Shown here: in pieces, positions 20,203 through 31,077 of the stretch
How positions within the stretch are numbered: position 1 is the first letter of the stretch
Layout: each line of letters starts with the position of its first letter
NCBI GenBank assembly: GCA_949130495.1
Contig: OX422219.1
Span: 267,825,111 to 267,889,110 of the forward strand
Origin: Sambucus nigra
Lineage: Eukaryota; Streptophyta; Magnoliopsida; Dipsacales; Adoxaceae
Reading direction: 5' to 3'
Length of the DNA stretch: 64,000 bases
The notes under the pieces: model-generated
What the model saw: the letters and a program-made list of their open reading frames with translations, nothing else
Databases searched by the model: none
What the model was told of the DNA's origin: nothing
Program-made: the position numbers and the translations under genes

Positions 20203-20901
20203 ATGCGTTTCAACAAAATACCAGGCCTACCCCCCAGTCGAGAGATAGACTTTGTCATAGATTTATTGCCAGATACGAGACCTATTGCACGCGCACCGTA
20301 CCGTAGGGCTCCGGCAGAGATGCGAGAGCTACGAGATCAGATAGAGCAGCTGTTCGGTCAGGGCTTCATTCGTAGGAGTACCTCACCTTGGGACGCCCCA
20401 GTTTTGTTTGTGAAGAAGAGGGATGGTTCACTGAGATTGTGTGTGGACTACCGGTAACTAAACAAGGTCACGATATGGAATAAGTACCCGTTGCCTCGAA
20501 TCGATGATCTGTTCGACCAGTTGAGGGGAGCAACTTTCTTTTCGAAGATAGATCTGAGGTCGGGGTACCATCAGCTACGTATTAGGGAGCAAGATGTTTC
20601 AAAGGCTGTTTTCTTGACGAGATATGGGTCTTATGAGTTCCGGGTGATGCCGTTCGGACTCACAAATGCTCCAGCTGTTTTCATGAACTTGATGAACCGA
20701 GTATTCAGAGAGTTCTTGGATCAGTTTGTCATCGTTTTCATAGATGAAATTTTGATATATTCACACTCCGAGGAGGAGCATGCTGAGCACTTGAGGAAGG
20801 TTCTTCAGACTTTACGAGAGCATCAGTTGTATGCTAAGTACGAGAAGTGCGGATTCTGGTTGCGAGAGGTACAGTTCTTAGGGCATTTTGTTTCTGAGTA
20901 G
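20203..20901 (+). pseudogene. E1 reverse transcriptase, inactive
   Basis: Clear Ty3-gypsy RT: an N-terminal box ending [39 protein letters not shown], then [48 protein letters not shown] and the catalytic box. The active site reads [10 protein letters not shown] instead of the usual FIDD, so one of the two metal-binding Asp residues is Glu (GAA at 20746-20748). A TAA at 20455-20457 lies where VDYRQLNK is expected, and a TAG lies at 20899-20901 in FVSE(Q)GI. Both fit Gln codons changed by C-to-T transition, as expected of methylated plant transposons. Same frame as RNase H. Confidence 0.92.
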
Positions 20902-20910
20902 GGGATAGCA

Positions 20911-21543
20911 GTGGACCCGAGTAAAGTATCAGCGGTAAGGGAGTGGGGACAGCTCATGACACCGATGGAAGTGCGTAGTTTCCTGGGGTTAGCTGGTTCC
21001 TACAGGAGATTCATTCGGGGATTCTCCAAAATAGCGGGTCCATCGACCAATCTGACTCGCAAGGAAGTACCATATGTTTGGGATGACGCTTGTCAGTTGG
21101 CTTTTGACGAGCTGAAAGACAAGCTTACTTCAGCGCCAGTCCTTGCGTTACCACAACTGGGTATGGAGTACCTGGTTTACACCGATGCGTCCTTACGGGG
21201 ACTTGGGGGAGTACTTCAGTAGGAAGAGAAGTCTATAGCTTTTTCCTCTCGCAAGCTTAAGCAGCATGAGAAGAATTACCCCACCCATGACCTGGAATTA
21301 GCAACGGTCGTCTTTGCATTGAGGATATGGAGGCACTATTTGTTAGGAGAGAAATTTTGTTTGTTCACAGACCACAAGTCGTTGCAGTACCTATTCACTC
21401 AGCGAGAGATGAATATGCATCAACGCACATGGCTAGAGTTTATGAAGGACTACCAGTTCGACATACAGTATCATCCGGGAAAGGCCAACGTAGTTGCTGA
21501 TGTGTTGAGTCGTAGACCGGTAGACGAAGTAGCAGACGTCTAG
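20911..21543 (+). pseudogene. E1 RNase H and connection domain, broken
   Basis: Continues the RT frame: [32 protein letters not shown] and [16 protein letters not shown], followed by a TAG at 21220-21222. It continues with [20 protein letters not shown], the box [20 protein letters not shown] and [17 protein letters not shown]. These are the standard RNase H boxes of Ty3-gypsy pol that remove the RNA strand of the hybrid. The acidic residues of TDAS, DLEL and FTDHK are retained. The stop again fits a Gln codon. The frame ends at 21543 and integrase is in a different frame. Confidence 0.9.
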
Positions 21544-21733
21544 AAAGAAAAGTGGAAGGAGTTGGGTCACCAGGACGCAGTAGCACGTTCTTTCATATCC
21601 GTGATGTCAGTCACACCCGAGATTGTTATGAGGGTGATACAGGCACATACCACAGACCCATTTTTTCCAGGAGAAGATTGTGCGACTTCTAGTCTAGGGT
21701 GCTGAGTCCTATTCTGTTAGTTATGATGGAGGT

Positions 21734-22504
21734 TTGCGGTTTAATGGCAGATTGGTGGTTCCAGAAGGAGCAGAATTACGTCATGCCGTGATGACTCATT
21801 CTTATGGGTCCCGATTTTCAGTACATCTGGGAGGCGATAAGATGTACCAGGATATGAGGCGACAATACTGGTGGAGTGGGATGAAGAAGGACATTGCTGA
21901 GTTCGTGTCCAAGTGTTCTACCTACCAGCTGGTAAAGGTTGACCATCAGAAACCATCATGATTGCTTCAGCCATTGGAAGTACCCGCGTGGAAGTGGGAG
22001 AGTATTTCCATGGATTTTATTACAGGGTTGTCTACATCACAGCGGGGCCACGATTCTATCTGGGTGATTGTGGACCGTTTGACCAAGGTGGCTTATTTTC
22101 TGCCGGTGCGGACAGATTATACCTTGGGTCAGTATGCTCAGTTGTTCATCGCTGAGATTGTCAGATTACACGGGGTGCCCCTGAATATTGTGTCAGATAG
22201 AGACAAGATTTTTGTGTCACATTTTTGGGAAAGCTTTCAGGAGGCTATGGGTACTGAGTTGAGGCTGAGTTCAGCTTACCACCCACAGACATAGCGTACT
22301 AATCAGATGTTAGAGGATATGCTACGCATGTGTGTTCTCGATTTTGGAAGAGGTTGGGAGCCACAACTTCCACTGGTAGAGTTTGCATATAATAACTCTT
22401 ACCAGTTCACGATTGGTATGGCTCCATTTGAGGCTTTGTACGGCATGCCTTGTCATTCCCCAACTTATTGGCTCGAAGTGGGGGATAACAAGTTGCTAGG
22501 ACCA
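21734..22504 (+). pseudogene. E1 integrase, zinc and catalytic core, broken and cut by a solo LTR
   Basis: The zinc domain reads RHAVMTHSYG...VHLGGDKMYQDMR, then QYWWSGMKKDIAEF with CSTYQ in place of CxxCQ. The last Cys of HHCC is Tyr (21923-21925). The core has SISMDFITGL (first Asp) and IVSDRDKIF (second Asp). The third catalytic residue is lost: after AYHPQT the expected Asp-Gly-Gln-Ser-Glu is reduced to one TAG (22292-22294) before RTNQM. Another stop separates the zinc domain and core near 21959. The frame then runs through LVEFAYNNSYQ to KLLGP at 22504, where the solo LTR is inserted. Confidence 0.9.
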
Positions 22505-23706
22505 TGTAACAACTCACGTAATTTTGGGCTATTTTAATTAATTTCAGGAAAATGGAGGAAAATAAAGTTTTTGATAAAATTATTTTTATTGCTCAAATAT
22601 GTTGGTTATTATTTTTAAAGGCGAGAATTTCAAACGGTTTCGAAATCGGAGTTAAGATGGATTTTAAAATGATTTTTAAATGTTTTTAACTCTTGGAGTT
22701 GTTTTGACTTCCAACTCTTCATTTCTTTGCATTATAAAAGGGAGTCGTGGTCAAGCCTTTTAACATACTTTTGGCACAAATTTTGGCAACAAATATGTTT
22801 TATATTCCTCTTCGTTTTATATATACATTGGCCCTTGAGATTTGTGAGTTCCAACCTTAGATTAGAGGTGTTCTTGGGGCTATTTTGTTGGAGGTTCTTG
22901 GAGGAGCTTCTGTAGATCTTTTGTGTTGATCTTGAGGATGTTATCGTTGGTTTCTCATCATGGTTTGAGGTATGGGGTTTTACACAATATGCTCCTTAAA
23001 TCTCGCGAGTGTCATTTTCTTTGAATTCTTGTTAATTGAACTCATATTTGAATTGATAAATTCATTGAAATCTGGAAAATAATTGTTGAAATTATTTTGA
23101 TTCATGTGGTATCATTATATTGTTGATGAGCACGTTGTCATGAGATTTTAATATGGCACGGATGTTGGGCACCCGTCAAAATTCCTGTTTCCCGGGCTAT
23201 GGCTTGATAAAGCATATACGGATGTGGTGAGGCCTGGTGACCCGGTTAAAGTGTTGTTGAGAAATTATATTGATAAATCCTTTGAGATTTTCATTTTGAT
23301 TTGAATATTCGTACTCGCGTTGTTACGTTTTATTCATCGCTAATATATATTTGTTGAGCATCTTTCCTGTCGTATTGTGTACTTCCCCATATTTTCTTTT
23401 AGTTGGCAGGTTAGCGTGGATTTGAGCGCTATGGACCAATTGGGATGATTTTAGCGAGGATTGTTTGGGAAAGATTTGTATTATTTTGATGTATAGAGCT
23501 TTGGAGATTTGTATTTTTATTCGAGTTAGATAGTTGTAATTTTAATTCGGGAGATGTTGTTGTATTTAATTTGAATAATTGAGATTAGTGGATTTATATT
23601 ATTGTGGGTTTATTTAGATGCTCTATACCTTGTTATTTGTGGATTTGGATTTATTTTATCGATAGTGGTGCTCCGTTCGCTCTCCCCGGGCGGGCGGGGT
23701 GTTACA
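22505..23706 (+). mobile_element. Solo LTR inserted in E1 integrase
   Basis: 1,202 bp from TGTAACAACTCACG to GCGGGGTGTTACA, flanked by the exact 5-bp duplication GACCA (22500-22504, 23707-23711). There is no binding site, internal region or second LTR, so it is the product of LTR-LTR recombination. Removing it and one GACCA restores the integrase frame. The family is distinct from E1, E2 and E4 and lacks their paired stem-loop. Confidence 0.93.
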
Positions 23707-23711
23707 GACCA

Positions 23712-24296
23712 GAGGTGATTCAGGAGACCTCCGCGAGTATCGAGATGATCAGGAGTCGCATTCGGGTAGCCCAGGACAGGCAGAAGAGCTACGCCGATAC
23801 GAAACGGTTCTTCCGGGAGTTTAGTGTGGGGGACCAAGTGTTATTACGTGTATCTCCTATGAAGGGAGTGATGAGGTTCGAGAAAAAGGGGAAGTTGGCT
23901 TCGAGGTACGTGGGACCATTTCCCATCATCGAGAGGATTGGGCCGGTTGCATACAGGTTGGGACTGCCAGAACATTTACATCGCATCCACGATGTATACT
24001 ACATCTCGTCGTTAAGATGATATCTTCGGGATGATATGGCCCATACCCACATTGTGATAGATGAGATCGACTTACAGCTTGATAGCTCTTACGAGGAGAG
24101 ACCGGTGGCTATCCTAGACTATAGTGAGAGGAGATTGAGGTCGAAGATAGTTCCACTTGTGCAGGTCCAGTGGGAGCATCATAATGTGGAGGAATCCACT
24201 TGGGAGCGCGAGGCAGATATGCGCGAAAGATATCCAGAGTTGTTTTTACCAGGTATGCCTTATTTTTCGAATTTCGGGATGAAATTCTGTTATTAG
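23712..24296 (+). pseudogene. E1 integrase C-terminus and chromodomain
   Basis: Continues from 22504 after the solo LTR: IEMIRSRIRVAQDRQKSYAD, FSVGDQVLLRVSPMKGVMRF, LASRYVGPFPIIERIGPVAY and LPEHLHRIHDVYYISSLR, the GPY/F module of gypsy integrases. A TGA follows at about 24018-24020. The same frame then gives a chromodomain-like segment (about 24100-24240): PVAILDYSERRLRSKIVPLV, QVQWEHHNVEESTWE and MRERYPELF. Chromodomains of this class direct integration toward heterochromatin, and their presence assigns E1 to the chromoviruses. Confidence 0.88.
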
Positions 24297-24307
24297 GGGG
24301 GGGGGGA
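24295..24307 (+). promoter_or_regulatory. Polypurine tract of E1
   Basis: A run of A and about a dozen G ending GGGGAG just before AGTA and the LTR start TGTAAT at 24311. It primes plus-strand synthesis. Confidence 0.9.
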
Positions 24308-24310
24308 GTA

Positions 24311-27300
24311 TGTAATACCCCGTATTTGTATGCTATATTAATTTTGGGATTTATTGAATTTAATGTGAGTTAATTATTTAATAAAAATCCGGAAATTAAT
24401 TATGTTATAATTATTAACGTGACGAGAGTTAGTAATTATGGGAAATTTGTTGAATATTACTAATGAGCAAAGTAATATATTATATTGGTTATATTGAATG
24501 TCATGAGTGAGTTAAATGACAATTTCGGAAATTTAAGTCGGAACGTGCTCGTGTCGCGTCGGGACTAAATTTTGATAAATAAAAAGGGAATATTTTATAA
24601 GTTGCCCGTATGATTGTTTTGAGTGCGCCAACGCGTACGGAAGGGTCGAGATAGTCAGAAAAGTGTACCCGGGGGTGTAGTTTGGGTCTTGGGGCGTTTT
24701 TAGGCCTAATTGGTACCCTGGGAGGGCGTTTTGGACATTTCACCTTTTTGAGTAATTAAACCCACGAAAATACCAAGGGTTATATCAGATATCTGGATTG
24801 TCATCTAGGTTTAGAAACTCTAAACAAAAGTGATGGCCATAGGAGAGGGAAGAAGAAATCTCCAACGCAATCCAAGGACCCAAAAGTCATCCGTTTGCAC
24901 CACGACCACCACCATCGTGTAGATCGCGCAACGGGCTACGCAACCACACCAAAAACATCTGCAAATCAGAACGTCAAAAATCCCAGGCAAGTGTTTATCT
25001 TGCTAGTTTCGTTGGTGCAATTTCCATATTGGTTTAGGAATGATTAGGGATGAAATATATGGAAGAAAACTCAATTTGTGATAGGAAAATCCATGTAGTA
25101 TTGGTTTATATGATGATTCTGAAAACCTTGCCATGTAGAGGACTTTAACCATGAAATTTTGATGATATTAAGAAGGAAATTCTGGAGAAAAATTTGTTAG
25201 AAATCTGTTTAAGAAAATTATAGGGTTCTTGATAAGTAGATATATTTTTGGGTTGAAAATCCATGTTTAAATGATTAATATGTACATGCCTTACGTTAGA
25301 AACATCTGGTATATTGTTATAATGTTAGTAGTAGAATTCTTGGACGTTTGGGGTTGGAAAACATGTATTTGGATGAAGAAAATTGGTAGAACCCGTAACT
25401 GCAATTCTGCAGAAATCAAAATACCTACTTGATCGATCGATCGAGCATAGAGCTTCGATCGATCGAAGGTTCGATCGATCGACCCCTCCTGGCAGACTCC
25501 TGTTTCCCTTGTTAAATTAGTTAAACTAAATTTATCGTTAAATAATTCTTGGGTATTCTTAATAAAATGTTTTGGGAGATAGGGAAGACCAGTAGGACAT
25601 ATGAATAAGTGTTGGGAACTTTATCATAATACGAGAATTTTACTTTTGGGATGATTATATAATGAATGATGAAACTACGTATTTCAAGTGAGAGATTACG
25701 GCGAATAGCCACGATAGTGAATAGAGGTATACCTACTGAATTTTCTACTTGGATGGATAGAGTTCACGAGTGTCACGTAATAAGTGAGAAAACTCTTCAA
25801 GTTAAGGTTAGAGATGAAACCTCATATGTAATACTAATAATGTGAAATGAAGGATATATGTTGTAATTATGGGTGACGAGGGTAACCTACATTAATATGA
25901 TAAAAGTGGTATATTTATATGATTGTGTGTACATATATTATATACATGTGAAAATCATGCCCACGCTACTTGCTATCCCTGAGGTTACCACGCTGGGACA
26001 GTCTTATCTCGATGGGACCTTTATGGGGGGATATTGACTTGTACCCTAGAAGATAGATGTCCTTGGTACAGGCTATCGACGTGATAGTTCAGACGGTCCT
26101 AAGAGACGCAGGCCTGTGCCATCCTCTTAGAGACTTGGAATCTATTCTTCGCCTCAATTTTGTTTGTGTATGTGTTAATACAATTCGAGAGTGATTCTGA
26201 TTGTATTCCCCTTAATATGAGTGATATGGGGTTTTGGATAGTAGAGTATGCCCGCACCATAGTTTATTTGGGGTGCTGTTATAATATATATATTATACGA
26301 GTAGTTAATATATATATGAAATTCTAAAATTGTAACTGCCTACTGTGATTTGATAAATAGGACATGGTTGATGACTAGAATAATAAATACTTGTTTTGAG
26401 AAAGTATAATATGACACTATAAAACTTTATTGATTTTATAAAGTTAAAATGGAGAACTTTGGTTACTAATTAAAATTCCCTTTTCGAAATGGAATCATAA
26501 AATGTTGAATCTTACGAGTAATCTAAGATAAGTTAAATCATTGGGAAGATTAGTGCGATAAATGATAGGATAAACCGTTGGGAAGGTTAGTACAATAGGC
26601 GTGCACATTAGAAGAGAGGTGAGAATTTCTCAAGAGAGTGTCGCTCTAATATGTTATTGCATTGGCCTGTATCAATTTAAATACTTGCTAAACGTATTTT
26701 AAATCAATCAAACTTTCGGGCTCTGACCCATTTTCTCTCTCTCTCTCTCTCTTGTATATATATGTATATATTTCAGGTGCCCAGCCACAGGGGCATCTTG
26801 CTTAGGATCCCTTGAAAGGAATGTGCTACAGCTTAGGTGGGAGTTGCAGGTCACTTGCATAGACGGCTTCCTTTATTGACTCCACTTCTAGCATTCTCAT
26901 TTATTGGGCATGTGTCACCCTTTCCATTATTTCATTGTTATTGGGACATTTGTATTTCCAGTTATTTCTAGTATTGTCACTATGGGATTTATTCAGTTTG
27001 AATTGAGTTACTTTATATTTCGCATGTTGACATTCGATTGACGAATGTTTTAAATTAATTGGAATTGTGTTCCAGGTTTATTATGGTGTGATTCTTAATT
27101 GTTGAAATGTTGTTAATAAAAATAAATCATTTTCTTTAAATAAAAGTTTGGAAAGTAATGTTTAATTATGGTTTTGACACTTAGCTTAATTATTTAGGGT
27201 GTTAAATTGGAAAGTTTATTTTTACGACAGTGATGCTAAGAATGAACCAAACTGTTCACCTTGATTTAATTTAATAAAGGAGTGATCGCCCGATTTTTAA

Positions 27301-27317
27301 TTAGGCGGCGTGTCACA
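24311..27317 (+). repeat. 3' LTR of E1
   Basis: 3,007 bp, a few percent different from the 5' LTR by eye. The length difference is mostly the loss of one palindrome unit near 25480. It ends GTGTCACA and is followed by GATTA. Confidence 0.93.
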
Positions 27318-30049
27318 GATTATATCCACAATAAGTATGCCGCTAGACTGTCCCATGTGGGATTATCATGAACTATGTGGTTTGGGAACCTAACTCAGGA
27401 AAAAAATAACAATGTTGTAAGGCCATTGTCCTCTCGGTGGAACCAGAAGTTTCACATTTATGGCTGCCTAGGGAGAATTTACTATAACTTTGGAGGACAT
27501 CTGTGAACTTTTGGGCCTTGATACTTTTAGCAATGAGATATTCTTTGAAAAAGCTCTCTCAAAGGAGGAGGCAGCCATTCGAAAGAGGATGAAAGGTGGT
27601 TGTAAGAACTGCATGTGGAATTCCAAAAAGTGTACCTTTTTTGAGCTTATTCGATAATTCTACTTCATCAAAGATAAGGCTCCATCCAAGGTTGGGGAGT
27701 TGGCTAAAAATAATCCTAAAGGTAAATAAGTTATCGAGCAACCTCCAATTGGGGAAGGCTTTGGGAGTGACTTGGAATTGGCTGCCTACATATTGGTGGT
27801 TTTGTCGAGGATCTTCTCGCCTGGAAAGCCCAACGATTACCTAATGGGGACCTAATCAGCATGGTTGTTCGGATGTCACTGGGTATAAAAATTCATTTAG
27901 CAGCTATAACTTTGGGCACCCTTTATACTTTGATTGATCAAGTGTAATAAGACTCTACCAGGTCCATCAATAGGTTTTATGTCTCAAATTACACCAATCA
28001 TATTCTCTTCACTTCCTTCCGGTATCCCAGGTTCCCCGCATTTGCCCCTAGTGATTTATTACATATCTACCACATTGTGAAGATTCCTTACATTTGTCCT
28101 TAGAATCACAAGCAAAGTAATTAACCCTTTACTTGATTGACAATATCAAGGATTTCTTTTGCCGTACTTACATTGGTATTAACAAATTTTAGACCATAAA
28201 CTTCTTCGTTGAGTCCTAACAACCAGTGAGTGAGGTCGACGATGCCACCACACATAATTTCCCCTAGATGAGTGTCTTTATGGTTATATCCTTTATTAAC
28301 TTCCCTCTTACATCGAATGGGGATATTTCTATTTTATTTACTCCCCCGTCGGGTATCCACCCAGTTTGTCTACGACCACGAGTTGCCCCAGTTACATCAC
28401 AACTCCTTGGAGCGGCCTATTAACTTCTCACTTACTTGTGGAAACTTTTTGACCAGTGTAGTATATGCTCTTTCGGTTCGTATTAAGGAAAAGGTGGTGA
28501 TCACCTCAAATAAATCATTAGGTTGTAAATCCACTACCTATCTTACCATATTCTAGCCCAACAAACTAACCAAGTTCTAGAGGGATATTCTAGGTCAACC
28601 ACTTTATCCAGTGGTCGAGAGGTTAACCCAACATAATATTGGTTAAAATAATACTCGATTAATCAATCACAGTTCTATTTGAGTGATGTAAATGATAGTA
28701 AACCCAATGAACTTTCTCCTTTGGCCGATATTGAGGAGGCCTTTCTGAAGAAGAAGAAGAAGAAGAAGAAGAAGAAGAAGAAGAAGAAGAAGAAGAAGAA
28801 GAAGAAGAAGAAGAGACCTTGGAATTCACATCTTGATGATGAGGCTGAGGATGTCCTTGAGACTTCCCACCTTATTATCAATGAGGAGACACCAATTGTT
28901 TTCTCGATTAAAGTAACTATGAGAGTAAAGAAAAAATAGCAAAAGAGGAAGAAAACCATTTTAGTTTCTCACTCGGAGGGTGCCCTGCCACCGGTAGAGG
29001 TAGATTCCAGCATTAAGACCAAAGTAATCGAGTTTTTTTATGACTGTATAAGTAAGTAAGATCAAGGTTCAACGGTTGCTTGATCCTTAATTGAGGAGAA
29101 AATGGTTTCTCAAAGCCTATCTTTTACTCCTCTTGGTAATTCTAGTGGTAAAAAAAGAACAAGGTCAGAGGCAAGATCCTCTTGCGTCGCTGCAGTTGAT
29201 AATGTAGAAGAAGATCTTGAGGAAGAACCTTTGAAGCATCAATCGCGCAGGATATTTAGTACCGAGAAACCATCCTCTCCTCTACTAATTACGCCATCAT
29301 AACTGACTTTTTTGATGAAGAGGTATTATTTTCACTAACTCGTATTTTTTGTGATTGGTCGTATTTATTTTTCCTTCCCATTTATTTTCATTTTCATACA
29401 TCTATTTCATGGGAAACAGATTAATGCCTATGTTGATACTCTCATTGTAGAACAAGAGAAGGAAAAATTCAAAAAGACAAAGGACACACAACACACCTCC
29501 CATCACCAATCTCAATAAGTCTCCTTCTCATAACATTAAACCCTAAAAGTAACAACTTACCACTGCCTCAGGACCAACTCTTTCTCAACCCTTTACAATC
29601 CTCGAAGCACTAGCCACTTCCACGAACAACCCAAAGGTAATGTCGAATTCCATCTTCATGGCAGGGGGTGGTTTTATCAAACTAGATTATTAGTACTGGA
29701 TATACTCCTAACTCTTCTTTCTTATGAAAATAGACATCAATTTCTCAAACGGAGGTGGAAACTGTTGAGGATGAAGTAAGACAACTTTCAATTGTTGAGC
29801 CAATTTCTATGGTTAGTGATGTGACTTAGTATGTGGTACTTGTACTCTAAACTATAGTGTTTCATCAATTAATATCCCCCTTCTTTTTTTATTGCGGGCT
29901 ATTCATCCTGAGGATGTTACCATTAACACTTATAGGGCCTTAATAGTTGTGCCTACTATGAATGAGAAAATGTTAGTGAAGTTTTTTTTATCTTCTATTT
30001 TAGTGGGTGGAGCTACTGCTCAGGTTGAGGAGGTTGAGGTTGTTGGATA
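27318..30049 (+). pseudogene. PMD gene copy 2, main part
   Basis: Continues 15704. Readable pieces in order: YIHNKYAARLSHVG, then VVRPLSSRWNQKFHIYG, then after a frameshift GEFTITLEDICELLGL (about 27470-27518), then KALSKEEAAIRKRMKGGCKN and LELAAYILVVLSRIF. The arrangement RWN...F(T)ITLEDIxxLLGL is the hallmark of the plant mobile domain. Downstream lie a Lys-rich GAA run and RSEARSSCVAAVDN with an acidic stretch. After a TTTCATGGGAAACAG that could be an intron 3' splice site come INAYVDTLIVEQEK and more decayed sequence. Stops are numerous. Host gene fragment and transposon cargo are both possible origins. Confidence 0.62.
28747..28814 (+). repeat. (GAA)n microsatellite
   Basis: About 22 uninterrupted GAA/AAG triplets encoding poly-Lys within PMD copy 2. 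It produces spurious Lys-rich and Phe-rich ORFs on the two strands. Confidence 0.97.
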
Positions 30050-31062
30050 TGTGTAGGAACAAATTTCTAATCGAGCCAATTTGTTTGTAATTAAATTAAT
30101 TCCAGACAAAATAATTTGAGTCTAAGTCAGTTTAAATTTGAGATTAATTGAAGCCTACGACACTTCAAGATTGAAGAATTTGCAATTGAATGCTTTGAAT
30201 AAGAAATCATGTCAAGTTGCATTATTCATACTCAGTTTGTTCTTGATCACACATGTATGAATACTTAAAAGAATTGATGTGATTGAAAATTTTGATTAAA
30301 TAACGGATTGATTAAATATTTAAATATTGGGAATTAAATATTTGTGAAAACATATTTTATATATTTCTGAGTTAAAATAATTATTGAAAATTTGAGGAAT
30401 TTATTTTAAAATAAAATAATTTTTAAATGTCGATCGAACGATCGAGTGTATCGTTCTAATGACACGCTCATATAGCTCGAATGAGTTTCCGCCTTGAATT
30501 TCGTGTTTTGTTTTCGTTGGACTCTTATTTTGTCATAAATAAATACCCCACTGCTTAGACATTTTTCGATACAGAACATAACAGTTTCAAAAGTTCTCAT
30601 AGAGTTCTTTATCATCCAGAGGTTATTCAAAATCAAATTACTGAGTTTTATAATTATGATCTTCAGCGCGTTTGCCGGAACACAATTCATTCATTGATTA
30701 CACTCACTAAGGACATTGGGGATGCTTGAAAGTATACCTTGCTGAAGATGAGAGTTGCGGTTCTTGAGGGTTCTTGTGGGAGTACTTTGTTGATTTAGAT
30801 TGCGTGTCTATGTGAATTTGTTGCAGTAGATTCATTGCAGATTTTGCTATGTTTTAAGTTGTGAATTACTGTTCATAGTGAAATAAAAAGGTTTTACCTG
30901 AAAGGGGTTTTTCCTGAAATTATTTCTTTTACCACATGCTTTAATTGTTTAATGGATTAAATTACTAAGATGCATGTTTAGGGTTTAAGAAGTTAAAATT
31001 GTATTTAACTAAAGATTTAAATGGTTATTTTTACCTAAAGCACATACGAAAGGGCCTTCTCA
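30050..31062 (+). mobile_element. Copia-type (SIRE-like) LTR, copy 2
   Basis: TGTGTAGGAACAAATT to CTTCTCA, followed after three bases by an initiator-Met-tRNA binding site and then gag, so this is a 5' LTR. It matches 3405-4410. A promoter-like ATAAATAAATACC occurs near 30535-30547. It directly follows PMD sequence, as in copy 1. No partner 3' LTR is seen downstream. Confidence 0.65.
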
Positions 31063-31065
31063 AAT

Positions 31066-31077
31066 TGGTATCAGAGG
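31066..31077 (+). promoter_or_regulatory. Primer-binding site of the copia-type element
   Basis: TGGTATCAGAGG, one base off the initiator-Met-tRNA complement TGGTATCAGAGC, three bases after the LTR. Confidence 0.7.

Larger units (their letters stand above)
15705..27317 (+). mobile_element. E1, full-length Tekay/Del-type Ty3-gypsy chromovirus
   Basis: 11.6 kb. LTRs are 15705-18734 (3,030 bp) and 24311-27317 (3,007 bp), both starting TGTAATACCCCG and ending GTGTCACA. The 5-bp target duplication GATTA (15700-15704, 27318-27322) is exact. The initiator-Met-tRNA binding site, zinc-knuckle gag, protease, RT, RNase H, integrase, chromodomain and polypurine tract occur in the Ty3-gypsy order. Long LTRs and the chromodomain point to Tekay/Del. 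A solo LTR splits the integrase. Several stops, a frameshift and catalytic substitutions make it non-functional. It interrupts PMD copy 2. Confidence 0.93.

Noticed and set aside
24501..24743. Minus-strand Pro/Arg-rich ORFs in E1 and E2 LTRs (also 45139-45408)
   Set aside because: They overlap the conserved AAGGGTCGAGATAGTC block of LTRs and are antisense chance frames.
28675..28959. Poly-Lys and poly-Phe ORFs on the two strands
   Set aside because: They are translations of the (GAA)n microsatellite inside a decayed PMD frame.
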